Assembly (NCBI GenBank): GCA_963769945.1
Contig: CAVYOA010000007.1
Location: forward strand, 1 to 64,000
DNA length: 64,000 nucleotides
Origin: WHSW01 sp963769945
GTDB lineage: Bacteria > Actinomycetota > Thermoleophilia > Solirubrobacterales > 70-9
Direction: 5' to 3'
The position numbers and the translations under genes were made by a program. Below the pieces are notes generated by a model. It was not told the origin of the DNA, made no database searches, and was given only the letters and a program-made list of their open reading frames with translations. Each line of letters begins with the position of its first letter. The first letter of the stretch is position 1. This document shows positions 26,755-36,500 of this stretch, piece after piece.

Positions 26755-27810
26755 ATGGCCAAGACTCTTGTCACTGGGGGCAGTGGCTACCTCGGCTCTC
26801 ACCTGGTCCGCGCTCTTGGCGAGCGCGGCGATGAGTTGCGCCTGCTGGCGCGCCGCCAAGCCAAGCTCGACCATCTCTCGCCGGTTTCCTTCGAGCGTTC
26901 GACCGGCGATGTCACCGATCGCCGCGCCGTGCGCAAGGCAATGAAGGGAGTGGAGCGGGTCTTTCATCTCGCCGGCCGTACATCGCTGCGCCCCGGCGAT
27001 CGCGAAGCTGTGTTTCGCACCAACTTGCGCGGATCGAGAATCCTCTTCGAGGAAGCGCTCGAGGCCGGAGTCGAGCGCGTCGTGCACACCTCGACCGTGG
27101 GTGCGATCGGTGTCGCCAAGCCCCATGGCACGGCCGACGAGACGACTGCCTTCGAGATCGGTCACCTCGGGCTCCCCTACATCAACTCCAAGCACGAAGC
27201 CGAGCTGGAAGCGTTTCGCCTCGCCGCCGCGGGCCTGCCTGTCGTCATCGTCAATCCCTCGTTCGTCCTCGGGCCCGACGATCCGAGCGGCACCTCGATG
27301 GGCTTGGTGCGGCGATTCTTGCTCGGTCAGATCCCCGTCTACGTCAATGGCGCCCTCAATATCGTCGACGTTCGCGACGTCGCCCGCGGGCATCTGCTCG
27401 CCGACGAGAAAGGCCAGGTTGGCGAGCGCTACATCCTCGCCGGGCGCAACTTCACGCTGCAGCGCCTGTTCGCCGACCTCGCACGGATCTCCAGCCGCCG
27501 CCCGCCGGCGTTGAAGCTGCCGGCGCGGGTCGCGCTTGCGGGCGCCGAAGCCGCCACCTGGGCCGGGGTGGGGATCCCGACCTCGCTCGGCGAGGTGCGC
27601 TCAGCCTCGCTGTGGTGGACGTACCGCAACGCGAAGGCAAAGCGCGAGCTCGGCTTCGAGCCTCGCCCGCACGAGGAGACGCTCGAGGAGTCGGTGCGCT
27701 GGCAACTCGATCAGCTCGGCGACCGCAAGCCCGGCGGCGGCCCCGTGCAGGTGCTCCTGCACGTGCTCGGACGGGCGATGCGCGCGACCGAGAAGGTGGT
27801 CGGCGGATGA
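26755..27810 (+). CDS. NAD-dependent epimerase/dehydratase (HpnA-like extended SDR)
   Basis: 351 residues from ATG 26755. Rossmann motif VTGGSGYLGSHLVRALGERG, DVTDRRAVRKAMKGVERVFH, Ser/Thr in VVHTSTVGAIG and YxxxK in LPYINSKHEAE. IVNPSFVLGPDDPSGTSMGL, and the C-terminal half, resemble HpnA, the hopanoid-associated sugar epimerase. Ketosphinganine reductase (CerR) of bacterial ceramide synthesis belongs to the same broad family. Coupled by ATGA to a small thioredoxin-fold gene. Confidence 0.85.
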   Translation: MAKTLVTGGSGYLGSHLVRALGERGDELRLLARRQAKLDHLSPVSFERSTGDVTDRRAVRKAMKGVERVFHLAGRTSLRPGDREAVFRTNLRGSRILFEEALEAGVERVVHTSTVGAIGVAKPHGTADETTAFEIGHLGLPYINSKHEAELEAFRLAAAGLPVVIVNPSFVLGPDDPSGTSMGLVRRFLLGQIPVYVNGALNIVDVRDVARGHLLADEKGQVGERYILAGRNFTLQRLFADLARISSRRPPALKLPARVALAGAEAATWAGVGIPTSLGEVRSASLWWTYRNAKAKRELGFEPRPHEETLEESVRWQLDQLGDRKPGGGPVQVLLHVLGRAMRATEKVVGG

Positions 27811-28100
27811 CCGAGTCGCTGGTCCTCTATCGCTGTCCGACACCGACCAATTTTCTCTGCCCGTGTGGAGCGGCCGAGCGACGGCTGAGGAAGCTGGGGC
27901 TGGAGCATCGGACCGTGCGCGTCCCCTACAAGCGCTCGGCGCGGCCCGAGGTCGAGGAGCTGACGCGCCAGCGCCGCGTGCCCCTGCTCGTCGACAACGA
28001 TGAAGTCGTGCACGACTCGCGGCGCATCACCGAGTACCTGGAGTGGAAGTACGGCTCGCAGTCCGAGGCCGAGAACCGGCTTGAACGTGCAGGTTTCTGA
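27807..28100 (+). CDS. Glutaredoxin/GST N-terminal-domain protein
   Basis: 97 residues; ATG overlaps the epimerase stop. LVLYRCPTPTNFLCPCGAAE, RRVPLLVDNDEVVHDSRRI and TEYLEWKYG have the thioredoxin-fold order of a GST N-terminal domain, with cis-Pro in RVPLL. A Cys-rich start (CPTPTNFLCPCG) replaces a standard CPYC. Small redox or glutathione-like thiol-binding protein; substrate unknown. Confidence 0.72.
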   Translation: MTESLVLYRCPTPTNFLCPCGAAERRLRKLGLEHRTVRVPYKRSARPEVEELTRQRRVPLLVDNDEVVHDSRRITEYLEWKYGSQSEAENRLERAGF

Positions 28101-28104
28101 CCCT

Positions 28105-28135
28105 TCGTGAAACCGGCCCGCCTGGGCTATACAAT
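28105..28135 (+). promoter_or_regulatory. Likely promoter of the ErpA-like gene
   Basis: TATACAAT at 28128-28135 is a good -10 in GC-rich surroundings, 8 bases before the ATG at 28144. The -35 is poorly defined (TTCGTG near 28104). The short distance implies a leaderless or near-leaderless transcript. Confidence 0.45.
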
Positions 28136-28143
28136 TTGAAGCA

Positions 28144-28515
28144 ATGGAAACGCCCGATTCAGCAGTAAAGATCACCGACGTCGCCGCGGAGAAGATCCAC
28201 GACCTCGTCAGCGCTGCCGAGAGCGAGCAGGCGTTGCGTATCGCCGTGCGCGGCGGCGGCTGCTCGGGCTTTCAGTACGCGCTCGCGCTCGACGCGGCCA
28301 AAGACGATGACCACGTCTTCAACCACAACGGCGTCGCCGTCGTCGTCGACAAGCTCAGCATGCAGTTCGTCTTCGGCTCAGAGGTCGACTACGTCGACGG
28401 GCTTCAGGGCGCCGGCTTCACCGTCAACAACCCGAACGTCGTCGCCGCCTGCGGCTGCGGCTCGTCCTTCCAGGTCAAGGACGACGCTGCCGACCACGCC
28501 GCAGCCACCGTTTAA
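28144..28515 (+). CDS. erpA: HesB/IscA-family iron-sulfur cluster insertion protein (ErpA-like)
   Basis: 123 residues. The three conserved cysteines are present: GGGCSGFQYALALD and the C-terminal NVVAACGCGSSFQV. ITDVAAEKIHDLVSAAESEQ and FVFGSEVDYVDGLQGAGFTV are also standard. A-type carrier that passes Fe-S clusters to client enzymes. Nearby on the minus strand are BolA, a CGFS glutaredoxin, ferredoxin reductase and HemQ, all iron-related. The gene symbol is by family resemblance. Confidence 0.9.
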   Translation: METPDSAVKITDVAAEKIHDLVSAAESEQALRIAVRGGGCSGFQYALALDAAKDDDHVFNHNGVAVVVDKLSMQFVFGSEVDYVDGLQGAGFTVNNPNVVAACGCGSSFQVKDDAADHAAATV

Positions 28516-28530
28516 CCGTCCCGGGCCGCC

Positions 28531-30402
28531 CTGCCCGTCGTCACAGCCTCGGGGCTGACCAAGCACATCGGCGACCGGACTCTGTTCGGCGACGTTTCCT
28601 TTCGCCTCGATCGGCGCGACCGGATGACGCTGTCAGGTCGAAACGGCACGGGCAAGACGACGCTGCTGCGCATCCTTGCGAGCGAGGCCAGCCTCGACGA
28701 CGGTCACTTCGTCCTCGGCAAGGGCATTCGAGTTGCCCTTCACGATCAGCGCCCGCCGCGCGACCAGCTCTCCCTGCGCGACTACGTCTCCGAGGGCCTC
28801 GCCTGGGTGCTCGAAATCGAGGCCGAGCTGGAGCGGCTGGAGCAGCGGATGGCGGCTGAGGACACCGACGACGCCTTGCTCGGCGCCTACGCCAACGCGC
28901 AAGCGCGCCTCGAACACGCGGGCGGCTATCGCTGGCGCGACGACGCCGTCGCTGCGGTGCGTGGCCTCGGCTTCGGCGACGACGAGCTCGACCGCTCGCT
29001 GGCGACTTTCTCCGGCGGCGAGTTGACCCGAGCGTCGCTCGCCAGGGCCCTCGCCTCCAAGCCCGATCTGCTCCTGCTCGACGAGCCCACGAACCACCTC
29101 GACATCGGCTCGCTCGAATGGCTCGAGGGCTATCTCGGTGATGTCGACGCAGCGGTCGTGCTCGTCGCCCACGACCGCTGGTTTTTGGAGTCGGTGGGGA
29201 CCTCGGTGCTCGAGCTCGAGGCAGGCCGCGGTCGTTACTTCGCCGGACCGTGGCACGCGTGGCGCGCAGAGCGTGCCGCCCGCGCCCTCGCCGCGGGCCG
29301 TGAAATCGAGCGCAGCCAGGCCGAGATCGCGCGCATGGAGCGCTTCGTCGCGCGCTTTCGCTACAAGGCGACCAAGGCGCGCCAGGCGCAATCGAAGCTG
29401 AAGAAGATCGAGCGAGTCCGCCGTGAGATGCCGACTACCGACCCGCGTGACGGGCGCTCGCTCGCCTTCTCATTCGGGGCGGCTGAGCGCTCGGGGCGTG
29501 TGGTTCTCGAGCTCGAGCAGGCCTCGATCGAGGTCCCGGGGCGAACCCTGCTGAGCGACGGCGAGCTCTGGCTCGAGCGCGCCGAGCACGTCTGCCTCAT
29601 CGGCCCCAACGGCTGTGGCAAGTCGACGCTGATCGAGACGCTGACCGGGAAGCGCGAGCTGCGCAAGGGCAAGTTGCGCCTCGGCCACAACGTCAAGCTC
29701 GGCTATCTGCGCCAGCACACCGATCTGCCGGGCGATCCGGCGACAACGGTTCTCAGCCACGCGCAGCGCGCCATCGGCCTCTCCGAGGCAAAGACGCGAG
29801 CTCTGCTCGGGCGCTTCCTGTTCTCCGGCGAAGACGTGACCAAGACCCTCGGCGATATCTCCGGGGGCGAGGCCCAGCGCCTCGCCTTGGCGATCCTTGT
29901 CAGCTCGGAGTCGAACCTGCTGATTCTCGACGAACCGACCAACCACCTCGACGTCGAAAGTCGTGAGGCACTCGAGGAGGCGCTTCAGGGATTTGGCGGG
30001 ACGTTGCTGTTGGTCTCACACGACCGAGCCCTGCTGGAGGCGGTCGGCAACCGCACGCTCGTGTTCGAGAACTCGACGCTGCGAAGCCATCCCGGTGGCT
30101 GGGTCGAGTATCGAGCCGCCGAGGAAGCTCTCGTGGCACCGGCGCCGGCCAAGGCGAAAGCCGGGCGCTCCAAGCGCGAGGGGGGACCGAGCAAGAACCG
30201 CCGGGCGCTGATCGCAAAGCTCGAGCGCGACGTCGAGAGCGCCGAGACCGACCTCAAGCGCCTCGAGGACGAGCTCGCCGATCCATCGCATTGGTCGGAC
30301 CCCAAGCGCGCCGACAAGGCGACTGCTCGCCACGAGGCCGCAAAGGCGCGCCTTCGCGAAGCCGAAGCGGAGTGGGAACGGGTCGCGGAGCTGGCTGAGT
30401 AG
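28531..30402 (+). CDS. ABC-F family ATPase (ribosome-associated type)
   Basis: Two ATPase domains. First: GRNGTGKTTLLRIL, SGGELTRASLARALA, LLLLDEPTNHLDIGSLEWLE. Linker with charged helix (RFRYKATKARQAQSKLKK). Second: GPNGCGKSTLIETL, SGGEAQRLALAILVSSES, LLILDEPTNHLDVESREALE. Charged coiled-coil C-terminus (ERDVESAETDLKRLEDELAD). No membrane helices, so translation factor or antibiotic resistance type rather than a transporter. The frame's first ATG (28624) would cut the strand before Walker A. The homologous sequence (VTASGLTKHIGDRTLFGDVS) starts upstream where only a CTG (28531) is available, so the start is uncertain. Confidence 0.88.
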   Translation: MPVVTASGLTKHIGDRTLFGDVSFRLDRRDRMTLSGRNGTGKTTLLRILASEASLDDGHFVLGKGIRVALHDQRPPRDQLSLRDYVSEGLAWVLEIEAELERLEQRMAAEDTDDALLGAYANAQARLEHAGGYRWRDDAVAAVRGLGFGDDELDRSLATFSGGELTRASLARALASKPDLLLLDEPTNHLDIGSLEWLEGYLGDVDAAVVLVAHDRWFLESVGTSVLELEAGRGRYFAGPWHAWRAERAARALAAGREIERSQAEIARMERFVARFRYKATKARQAQSKLKKIERVRREMPTTDPRDGRSLAFSFGAAERSGRVVLELEQASIEVPGRTLLSDGELWLERAEHVCLIGPNGCGKSTLIETLTGKRELRKGKLRLGHNVKLGYLRQHTDLPGDPATTVLSHAQRAIGLSEAKTRALLGRFLFSGEDVTKTLGDISGGEAQRLALAILVSSESNLLILDEPTNHLDVESREALEEALQGFGGTLLLVSHDRALLEAVGNRTLVFENSTLRSHPGGWVEYRAAEEALVAPAPAKAKAGRSKREGGPSKNRRALIAKLERDVESAETDLKRLEDELADPSHWSDPKRADKATARHEAAKARLREAEAEWERVAELAE

Positions 30403-30403
30403 C

Positions 30404-30808
30404 TCAGTCCAACCGCATCGGCGGGCTCGTCTGTGAGCCACCGGGCAGGATCCGCTCGGCTTCGGGCGCCTGCATCTCGGCCGGCTGCTCGACGCCGAGC
30501 AGCTCCCCGAGCTCGCCCGAGTCGAGCATCTCCTCGATGATGTCGCAGCCGCCGACGAGCTCGCCGTTGGCGTAGAGCTGCGGGAATGTCTGCCAGTCGT
30601 AGAGCTCGGCCGTAACCTCGCGCAGCGGTTGCAGCGCGGGCAGGACGTCGATCGCGCCGTAGTCGACGCCGAGCTGGTCGAGAACGCCGACGACTCGCAT
30701 CGAGAATCCGCACCGCGGCGCTTCGGGCGTGCCCTTCATGAACAGGAGAACCGGGTTCTGGCCGATTGCCGCCTCGACCTGTGCCTTGAGTTCTGGATCA
30801 GCAGCCAT
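30404..30808 (-). CDS. grxD: Monothiol CGFS glutaredoxin (Grx4-type)
   Basis: 134 residues. NPVLLFMKGTPEAPRCGFSM carries the CGFS active site; DWQTFPQLYANGELVGGCDI is the glutathione-binding block. CGFS glutaredoxins bind 2Fe-2S clusters together with BolA proteins, and bolA lies 30 bp upstream on the same strand. A C-terminal extension of about 30 residues (EQPAEMQAPEAERILPGG) is longer than usual. Convergent with the ABC-F gene, with one base between the stops. Confidence 0.92.
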   Translation of the reverse strand: MAADPELKAQVEAAIGQNPVLLFMKGTPEAPRCGFSMRVVGVLDQLGVDYGAIDVLPALQPLREVTAELYDWQTFPQLYANGELVGGCDIIEEMLDSGELGELLGVEQPAEMQAPEAERILPGGSQTSPPMRLD

Positions 30809-30838
30809 GTGATGAAGATACCGAAGCGCCGCCGGCGA

Positions 30839-31075
30839 TCAGGCAGCCGAAGGAGCCTGCGTGTTGATCGAGAGCGCATGGATCTGACCGTCGTCGAAGC
30901 GAGGCTTGACGGCAGCGCGAACGAGGCGGTGCTGATCGATCCTCGACTTTCCCTCGAATTGAGCAGCGGTGACGATCGCCCGCAGGTGATCGCCGCCACC
31001 CTCGTCGACGATCTCGACCTCGGCGCCCGGCAAGGCGGCCTCGATCATCGTCTTCAGCTCGGCAAGGTCGGCCAT
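30839..31075 (-). CDS. bolA: BolA family protein
   Basis: 78 residues. LKTMIEAALPGAEVEIVDEG, GDHLRAIVTAAQFEGKSRID, QHRLVRAAVKPRFDDGQIHA match BolA/YrbA, including the invariant His in QHRLV. Partner of CGFS glutaredoxin in Fe-S trafficking. Between FprA and grxD in a minus-strand group. Confidence 0.9.
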   Translation of the reverse strand: MADLAELKTMIEAALPGAEVEIVDEGGGDHLRAIVTAAQFEGKSRIDQHRLVRAAVKPRFDDGQIHALSINTQAPSAA

Positions 31076-31155
31076 CTGCGCAACTACAGCACACGCCGCG
31101 CGGGGCGACGGGCCACTGCGGATGTCGTCGGTGACGATCTGGGCAAAAAGGTCGC

Positions 31156-32613
31156 CTAAGCGGGTTCGGCGGCCCGGCTCGCCTCGACCATCTCCTCGAT
31201 GCGGCAGAACTTGATCCGGGGGCGGCCGTGCGGCTCACCCGCGCCGATCTCGGCGGCGTCGATCGCCTGCCAGCCGACGTAGGTGATGTGGTCGGCGCCG
31301 CGCTCGTTCAGGAGCTCTTCGATCGGCAGAACAACTCCCGCCACGTCCTCGGCTTCGCCTCCGGGCGTGCCGGGCGTGCCGGGTGTTCCCGCGAGCTCGG
31401 GGAGCTTGCCGGAGGCAAGGTCATCGAAGATCGAGGTGACGGTGTCAAGCGCGTCTTTCTTGTTCGTGCCGATGACGCCCGAGGGGCCCCGCTTGATCCA
31501 GCCGACCGCGTAGTGCCCCGGAAGCTGTTCGCCGGACTCGAGCTCGGTCACGCGGCCGGCCTCGTTGGGGATCAGGCCGCGACCGGAGTCGAAGGGAATG
31601 CCGTCGAGGCCGATGCCCTTGTAGCCGATCGAGCGCAGGATCAGCCCGCATTCGAGCTCCTCGCGCTCGCCACTGTCGCGGGCGCGGATCGCTCCGGATT
31701 CATCCTCGTTGAGCTCGTTGCGGCCGATCACGATCGACTCGACCTTGCCGTCGCCTTTGATCTCGACCGGTGACACGCAGAACCGCATCACGACTCGCTT
31801 GCGCTTGCCTTCCGGCTCGCGATGCGCGAACTCGGTGAAGATCTCGACGTTGCGCCGGTTAGTCGGGTCGCAGTCTTCAGAGTCGATGTAGGCACGGCTT
31901 GCCTCGTCGAGCTCCATTTCAGCTGGGTCGATGATGATGTCCGCCTCGGTCAGCTCGCCGAGTTCGCGCACCTCGGGGTTGGTGAACGACGCCTGGGCGG
32001 GGCCGCGGCGGCCGAGCACGACGATCTCCTTGATGCCCGAGCTCGCCAGTGCCTCGATCGCGTGGTCTGCGGTGTCGGTGACTTCGAGCTCGGCCCTGGG
32101 CAGCGCCAGCATCCGGGCGACGTCAGCGGCGACGTTGCCGTTGCCGATCACGATTGCGCGCTCGTGAGAGAGGTCGAACTCGTGGTCGGCGAAATCGGGG
32201 TGGGCGTTGTACCAGTTGACGAACTCGGTCGCAGCGTGCGAGCCGGGGAGATCCTCGCCTGGAATACCGAGCTGGCGGTCGGTGGCGGTGCCGTAGGCAT
32301 AGATGATCGCGTGGTAGCGCTGATCGAGCTCGCCCACGTGCACGTCGCGGCCGACCTCGACGTTGCCAAAGAACTGAAAGCCGTCGCGGGCAGCCGTCTT
32401 CTCATACATCCGGATCACCGACTTGATCTTGGGATGGTCCGGGGCAACGCCTGCGCGAACGAGCCCGAAAGGCGTCGGCAGGCGATCGAACATGTCGACG
32501 TTGACGCTGACGTCGTCACGCTTCATCAGGTGCTCGGCGGCGTAGAAGCCGGCCGGACCGGAGCCGACGATCGCAACACGAAGCGGGTTCTCGGTTGATC
32601 CGATGACAGGCAC
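31156..32613 (-). CDS. Ferredoxin/adrenodoxin-type NADP+ reductase (FprA-like)
   Basis: About 485 residues from GTG 32613 (VPVIGSTENPLRVAIVG); a longer start at 32667 is open but the added residues look unlike the family. FAD site VAIVGSGPAGFYAAEHL, PFGLVRAGVAPDHPKIKSV, NADP site VIGNGNVAADVARMLAL, and GWIKRGPSGVIGTNKKDAL, as in mycobacterial FprA. Moves electrons between NADPH and ferredoxin. An unusual repeat GTPGTPGTPGG is inserted near the C-terminus. Flanked by HemQ and BolA, which supports an iron-sulfur/haem role. Confidence 0.92.
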   Translation of the reverse strand: MPVIGSTENPLRVAIVGSGPAGFYAAEHLMKRDDVSVNVDMFDRLPTPFGLVRAGVAPDHPKIKSVIRMYEKTAARDGFQFFGNVEVGRDVHVGELDQRYHAIIYAYGTATDRQLGIPGEDLPGSHAATEFVNWYNAHPDFADHEFDLSHERAIVIGNGNVAADVARMLALPRAELEVTDTADHAIEALASSGIKEIVVLGRRGPAQASFTNPEVRELGELTEADIIIDPAEMELDEASRAYIDSEDCDPTNRRNVEIFTEFAHREPEGKRKRVVMRFCVSPVEIKGDGKVESIVIGRNELNEDESGAIRARDSGEREELECGLILRSIGYKGIGLDGIPFDSGRGLIPNEAGRVTELESGEQLPGHYAVGWIKRGPSGVIGTNKKDALDTVTSIFDDLASGKLPELAGTPGTPGTPGGEAEDVAGVVLPIEELLNERGADHITYVGWQAIDAAEIGAGEPHGRPRIKFCRIEEMVEASRAAEPA

Positions 32614-32695
32614 GGCGCGAAGGGTAGGGAATCGTGCCACGGCCACGACCAAGCTCCGGCCCACCAAAAACGCGCTTGGGCGATGCTCGACTCAG

Positions 32696-33394
32696 CTACA
32701 CGACAGTCGCACGCGAGGTCGCCGCGCCGTCGAGCGCATCGAGGGCGCGGCCGATCGACATCGCGACGCAGGTGAAGATCGGGATGTCGCGCAGCGTGTA
32801 GGCGCTCGACTCGGTGGCGCGAAGCTCTTGCACGAGATCGAGGAATTGGCCCGGGTCGTCGCACTCGAAGGAGACGACGAACTCCTGATCGTCGAGTCCG
32901 AACGAGTAGGCGGTGTTGATCGTGATCTCCGGATAGCGGCGCCCAACCTCGATGTGCTCGGCCATCACCCGGCGGCGCTCGTCGAGCTCCAGGCGGTACC
33001 AGTCGCGGCGCTTGTCGAGCGGATAGACGATGCAGTACTTGCGTTCGGAGGTGCAGATCTCAGGGCGCGCGTCGGCCTCGGAGTAGGGCGAGCGCTTGGT
33101 CATCGCCAGATAGGAGTGGGGGATCGACATCCACTTCGCCAGCCCGCTCTGGGCGAGGACGACGTGGAAAGTGTGAATGTCCTCCAGCGACGGGCTCTGC
33201 GACAGCAGCATGAGATCGGTGTCGCCGCGGGTGCCTACCGTCGAGTAGGCGCGCAGGCTGCGATCGACGGCGTAGTCGTCGCAAGCGGCGAGAAACTCAC
33301 GCTTGTCCTCAGCGCGAGCGTCGGGGTCACGACGCTGCCAGGCAGGGTCGAGCTTGAAGAAAGTGAACTTCGCAAATGTGCGGTCGGCGCTCAC
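32696..33394 (-). CDS. hemQ: HemQ/ChdC coproheme decarboxylase (chlorite dismutase family)
   Basis: 232 residues. Makes haem b from coproheme in the Gram-positive coproporphyrin pathway. Blocks: FFKLDPAWQRRDPDAR, STVGTRGDTDLMLLSQS, MTKRSPYSEAD, IVYPLDKRRDWYRLELDERR, RRVMAEHIEVGRRYPEI (proximal His helix region), TINTAYSFGLDDQEFVVSFE. The YPLDKRRDWY block contains the Tyr used in the decarboxylation. Chlorite dismutase proper is unlikely given the actinobacterial context. Confidence 0.9.
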   Translation of the reverse strand: MSADRTFAKFTFFKLDPAWQRRDPDARAEDKREFLAACDDYAVDRSLRAYSTVGTRGDTDLMLLSQSPSLEDIHTFHVVLAQSGLAKWMSIPHSYLAMTKRSPYSEADARPEICTSERKYCIVYPLDKRRDWYRLELDERRRVMAEHIEVGRRYPEITINTAYSFGLDDQEFVVSFECDDPGQFLDLVQELRATESSAYTLRDIPIFTCVAMSIGRALDALDGAATSRATVV

Positions 33395-33451
33395 CCTTCC
33401 ACCTTAGAACCTAGGCGGTCCAGATCGACAAAACCCCCGCTATCCTTGCTT

Positions 33452-33550
33452 GACCATCCAGAGCGGCTGAGGGACCCGGACCGTCGACGCCGCCGCAACC
33501 GGCGATGCTCCCTGGAGCGGCGCACGGTGCGACAGCCGGCAACGATGGAG
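33452..33550 (+). ncRNA. SAM riboswitch (SAM-I/SAM-IV clan)
   Basis: Conserved core GAGCGGCTGAGGGACCCGG (33461-33479) and GCAACC (33495-33500), with closing helix CCATC (33454-33458) / GATGG (33544-33548). The 3' P1 strand overlaps the Shine-Dalgarno GGAGG (33546-33550), so control is probably translational: SAM binding would hide the ribosome site. The gene downstream is metH, the expected target. The actinobacterial context favours the SAM-IV subtype; I cannot decide between subtypes by eye. Confidence 0.85.
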
Positions 33551-33594
33551 GCACACGATGTCCGTCCGCACAATCCCAACCGAATCGACACCGG

Positions 33595-36500
33595 ATGAGC
33601 TCTGACAGAGATTTCCTCGCCGCCACGCGCGAGCGCGTGATCGTCTTCGACGGCGGCATGGGCGCGACGCTGGAGCAGTTCGAGCTCAGCTCCGAGGATT
33701 ACGGGGGCTTGGCCGGCAAGTGTCACGAAGCGCTCGTCCTCAACCGACCCGACGTGATCGCGGGCGTGCACGAGGCGATGCTCGAGGCCGGGGCCGAAGT
33801 GCTCGAAACCGACACCTTTCAGGCTTCGCGGCTGAAGCTCGAGGAGTGGGGTCTTGGCGAGCACACACTGGAGATCAACACCAAGGCCGCCGAGATCGCA
33901 CGGGAGGCCGCAGGCCGCGAAACGCTTCGTTGCCGGCTCGATCGGCCCGACCGGATTTCTGCCCGCGTCCGACGACCCGACCCTCGGCGCGATCTCCTTT
34001 CGCGACCTCGTTGCCGTCTTCGCTCAGCAGGCACAGGGGCTGATCGCCGGCGGCAGCGACCTGATCATCGTCGAGACCGCGCAGGACATCCTCGAGGTCA
34101 AGGCGGCGATCTTCGGCATCCGCGAGGCGTTCGCCGAAAGTGGACGCACCCTGCCGATTCAGGCCTCGGTCTCGCTGCTGCCCAACGGCGGCAAGATGCT
34201 GCTGGGGACCGACATCGCTGCGGTGCTGACGACGCTGACCGCGCTCGAGGTCGACGTAATCGGCCTCAACTGCTCCACTGGCCCGGAGGACATGCGCGAC
34301 GGAATCCGCTTCCTCGGTGAGCACTCGCCCGTTCCGGTGCACTGCATTCCCAACGCCGGGCTGCCGCTCCAGGGCCCCGACGGCGAGACGATCTTCCCGG
34401 AAACGCCGGAAGAGCTCTGCGCAGTCGTAGGCGAGTTCGTCGAGCGCTACGGCGTCGGCATCGTCGGCGGCTGCTGCGGCACCACCCCCGACCACATCCG
34501 CGCCCTCGCCGAGCGCGTCGGCGACCGGGTTCCTGGCGAGCGACCCGAGCCGGGACCACGCCTGGTCAGCTCGATGATGAGCGCGAGCGAGCTTGTTCAG
34601 GAGCCGCGACCGACGCTCGTTGGCGAGCGCGTCAACTCACAAGGCTCGCGCAAGGCGAAGGAGATGCTGCTCGCCGACGACTACGACGGGCTGGTTCAGA
34701 TAGCCGAGGATCAGGTAACGGGTGGCGCCCACGTGCTCGACGTCTGCGTCGCGCTGACCGAGCGCCAGGATGAGGACGAGCAGATGCGCGAGGTCGTCAA
34801 GCGGATCTCACTGACCCAGCCGGCGCCGATCCAGATCGACTCGACCGAGCCCGAGGTGATCGAGGCGGCGCTCGAGCAGATTCCCGGGCGCGCGATCGTC
34901 AACTCGATCAACCTCGAGGCCGGCCGCGAGAAGGCCGACCGCGTGATCCCGCTCGCCCACGCCCACGGTGCCGCGCTGATCGCGCTGACAATCGACGAGG
35001 TCGGGATGGCAAAGACGGCCGAGCGCAAGGTCGAGATCGCTCAGCGGATCAAGGAGATCGCGTGCGACGAGCACGGGCTCGATCCCGAGCTTCTGATCTT
35101 CGACGCGCTCACGTTCACGCTGACCACCGGCGACGACGAGTGGAAGCCCTCAGCCGTGGAGACGATCAAAGGCATTCGCCGGATCAAGGACGAAGTGCCA
35201 GGCGTGAAGACCTCGCTCGGGGTCTCCAACGTCTCCTTCGGCGTCGGCCAGCCGGCGCGAGCGGTGCTCAACTCAGTCTTCCTGCATCACTGCGTCGAGG
35301 CCGGGCTCGACCTGGCGATGGTCAACCCCAACCACATCACGCCCTACGGCGAGATCTCCGAGCAAGAGCGCGAGCTCGCCGACGACCTCGTCTACAACCG
35401 CCGCGACGACGCGCTCGAGCGCTTCATCGAGCACTTCGAGTCCAAGGGCGAAAGCGAGGAGACCGAGGCCGAGGATCCGACTGCCGAGATGGAGCCCGAG
35501 CAGGCCCTTCATTGGCACATCCTGCGCCGGCGCAAGGAAGGCGTCGAGGAGTGGATCGATCGCTCGGTGGAGAAGATCGGTGCGGTGCCGACCCTGAACC
35601 AGGTGCTGTTGCCGGCGATGAAGGAGGTCGGCGACAAGTTCGGCGCCGGCGAGCTGATCCTGCCGTTCGTCTTGCAGTCGGCCGAGGTGATGAAGCGAGC
35701 CGTCGCCCAGCTTGAGAACTACCTCGACCGGATCGAGGGGCACACCAAGGGCAAGGTCGTGATCGCGACGGTCTTCGGCGACGTCCATGACATCGGCAAA
35801 TCGCTGGTCAACACGATCCTGACCAACAACGGTTACACGGTGATCGACCTCGGCAAGCAGGTGCCGGTGGAGACGATCATCAACGCCGCAATCGAGCATG
35901 AAGCCGACGCGATCGGCCTCTCGGCCCTGCTGGTCTCGACCTCGAAGCAGATGCCGCTGTGCATCGCCGAGCTGCACCAGCGCGAGCTCGCATATCCGGT
36001 GCTCATCGGTGGCGCCGCGATCAACCGCGACTTCGGTCGCCGCGCGCTCTACCCGCACGGCAAAGACTCCGACGACGTCTACGAGCCCGGCGTCTTTTAC
36101 TGCAAGGACGCCTTCGCCGGCCTCGACACAGTCGACGCGCTGGTCGACGAACAGGCGCGCGCGTCGCTGGTGGCAAAGATCCGCGACGAGGCCAAGACCC
36201 TGCGCGAGAAGCCGGTCGTAGTCGACGACTCGCCGCCGACCAGCGACGACTCCGTGCGCTCGGCCGTGGGTACTGACGCCGATGTGCCGGAGCCGCCCTA
36301 CTGGGGCGTGCGCGAGATCGATGTCGACCTCGACCAGGTCTACCCTTATCTCGACCGCCACGTCCTCTTCAAGCTGCATTGGGGCGGTCGCGGCAACAAG
36401 GGCGAGGACTGGCGCAGGATCGTCGAGGGACACGACGGCGAGGAGGGCTTTGCCCCCAGGCTCGAGCGCATGTGGGCCGAGCAGGACTACCTGCGCCCGC

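Noticed and set aside
33391..33864. Minus-strand frame opposite the metH start
   Set aside because: It lies across the SAM riboswitch and metH and has no recognisable domain.
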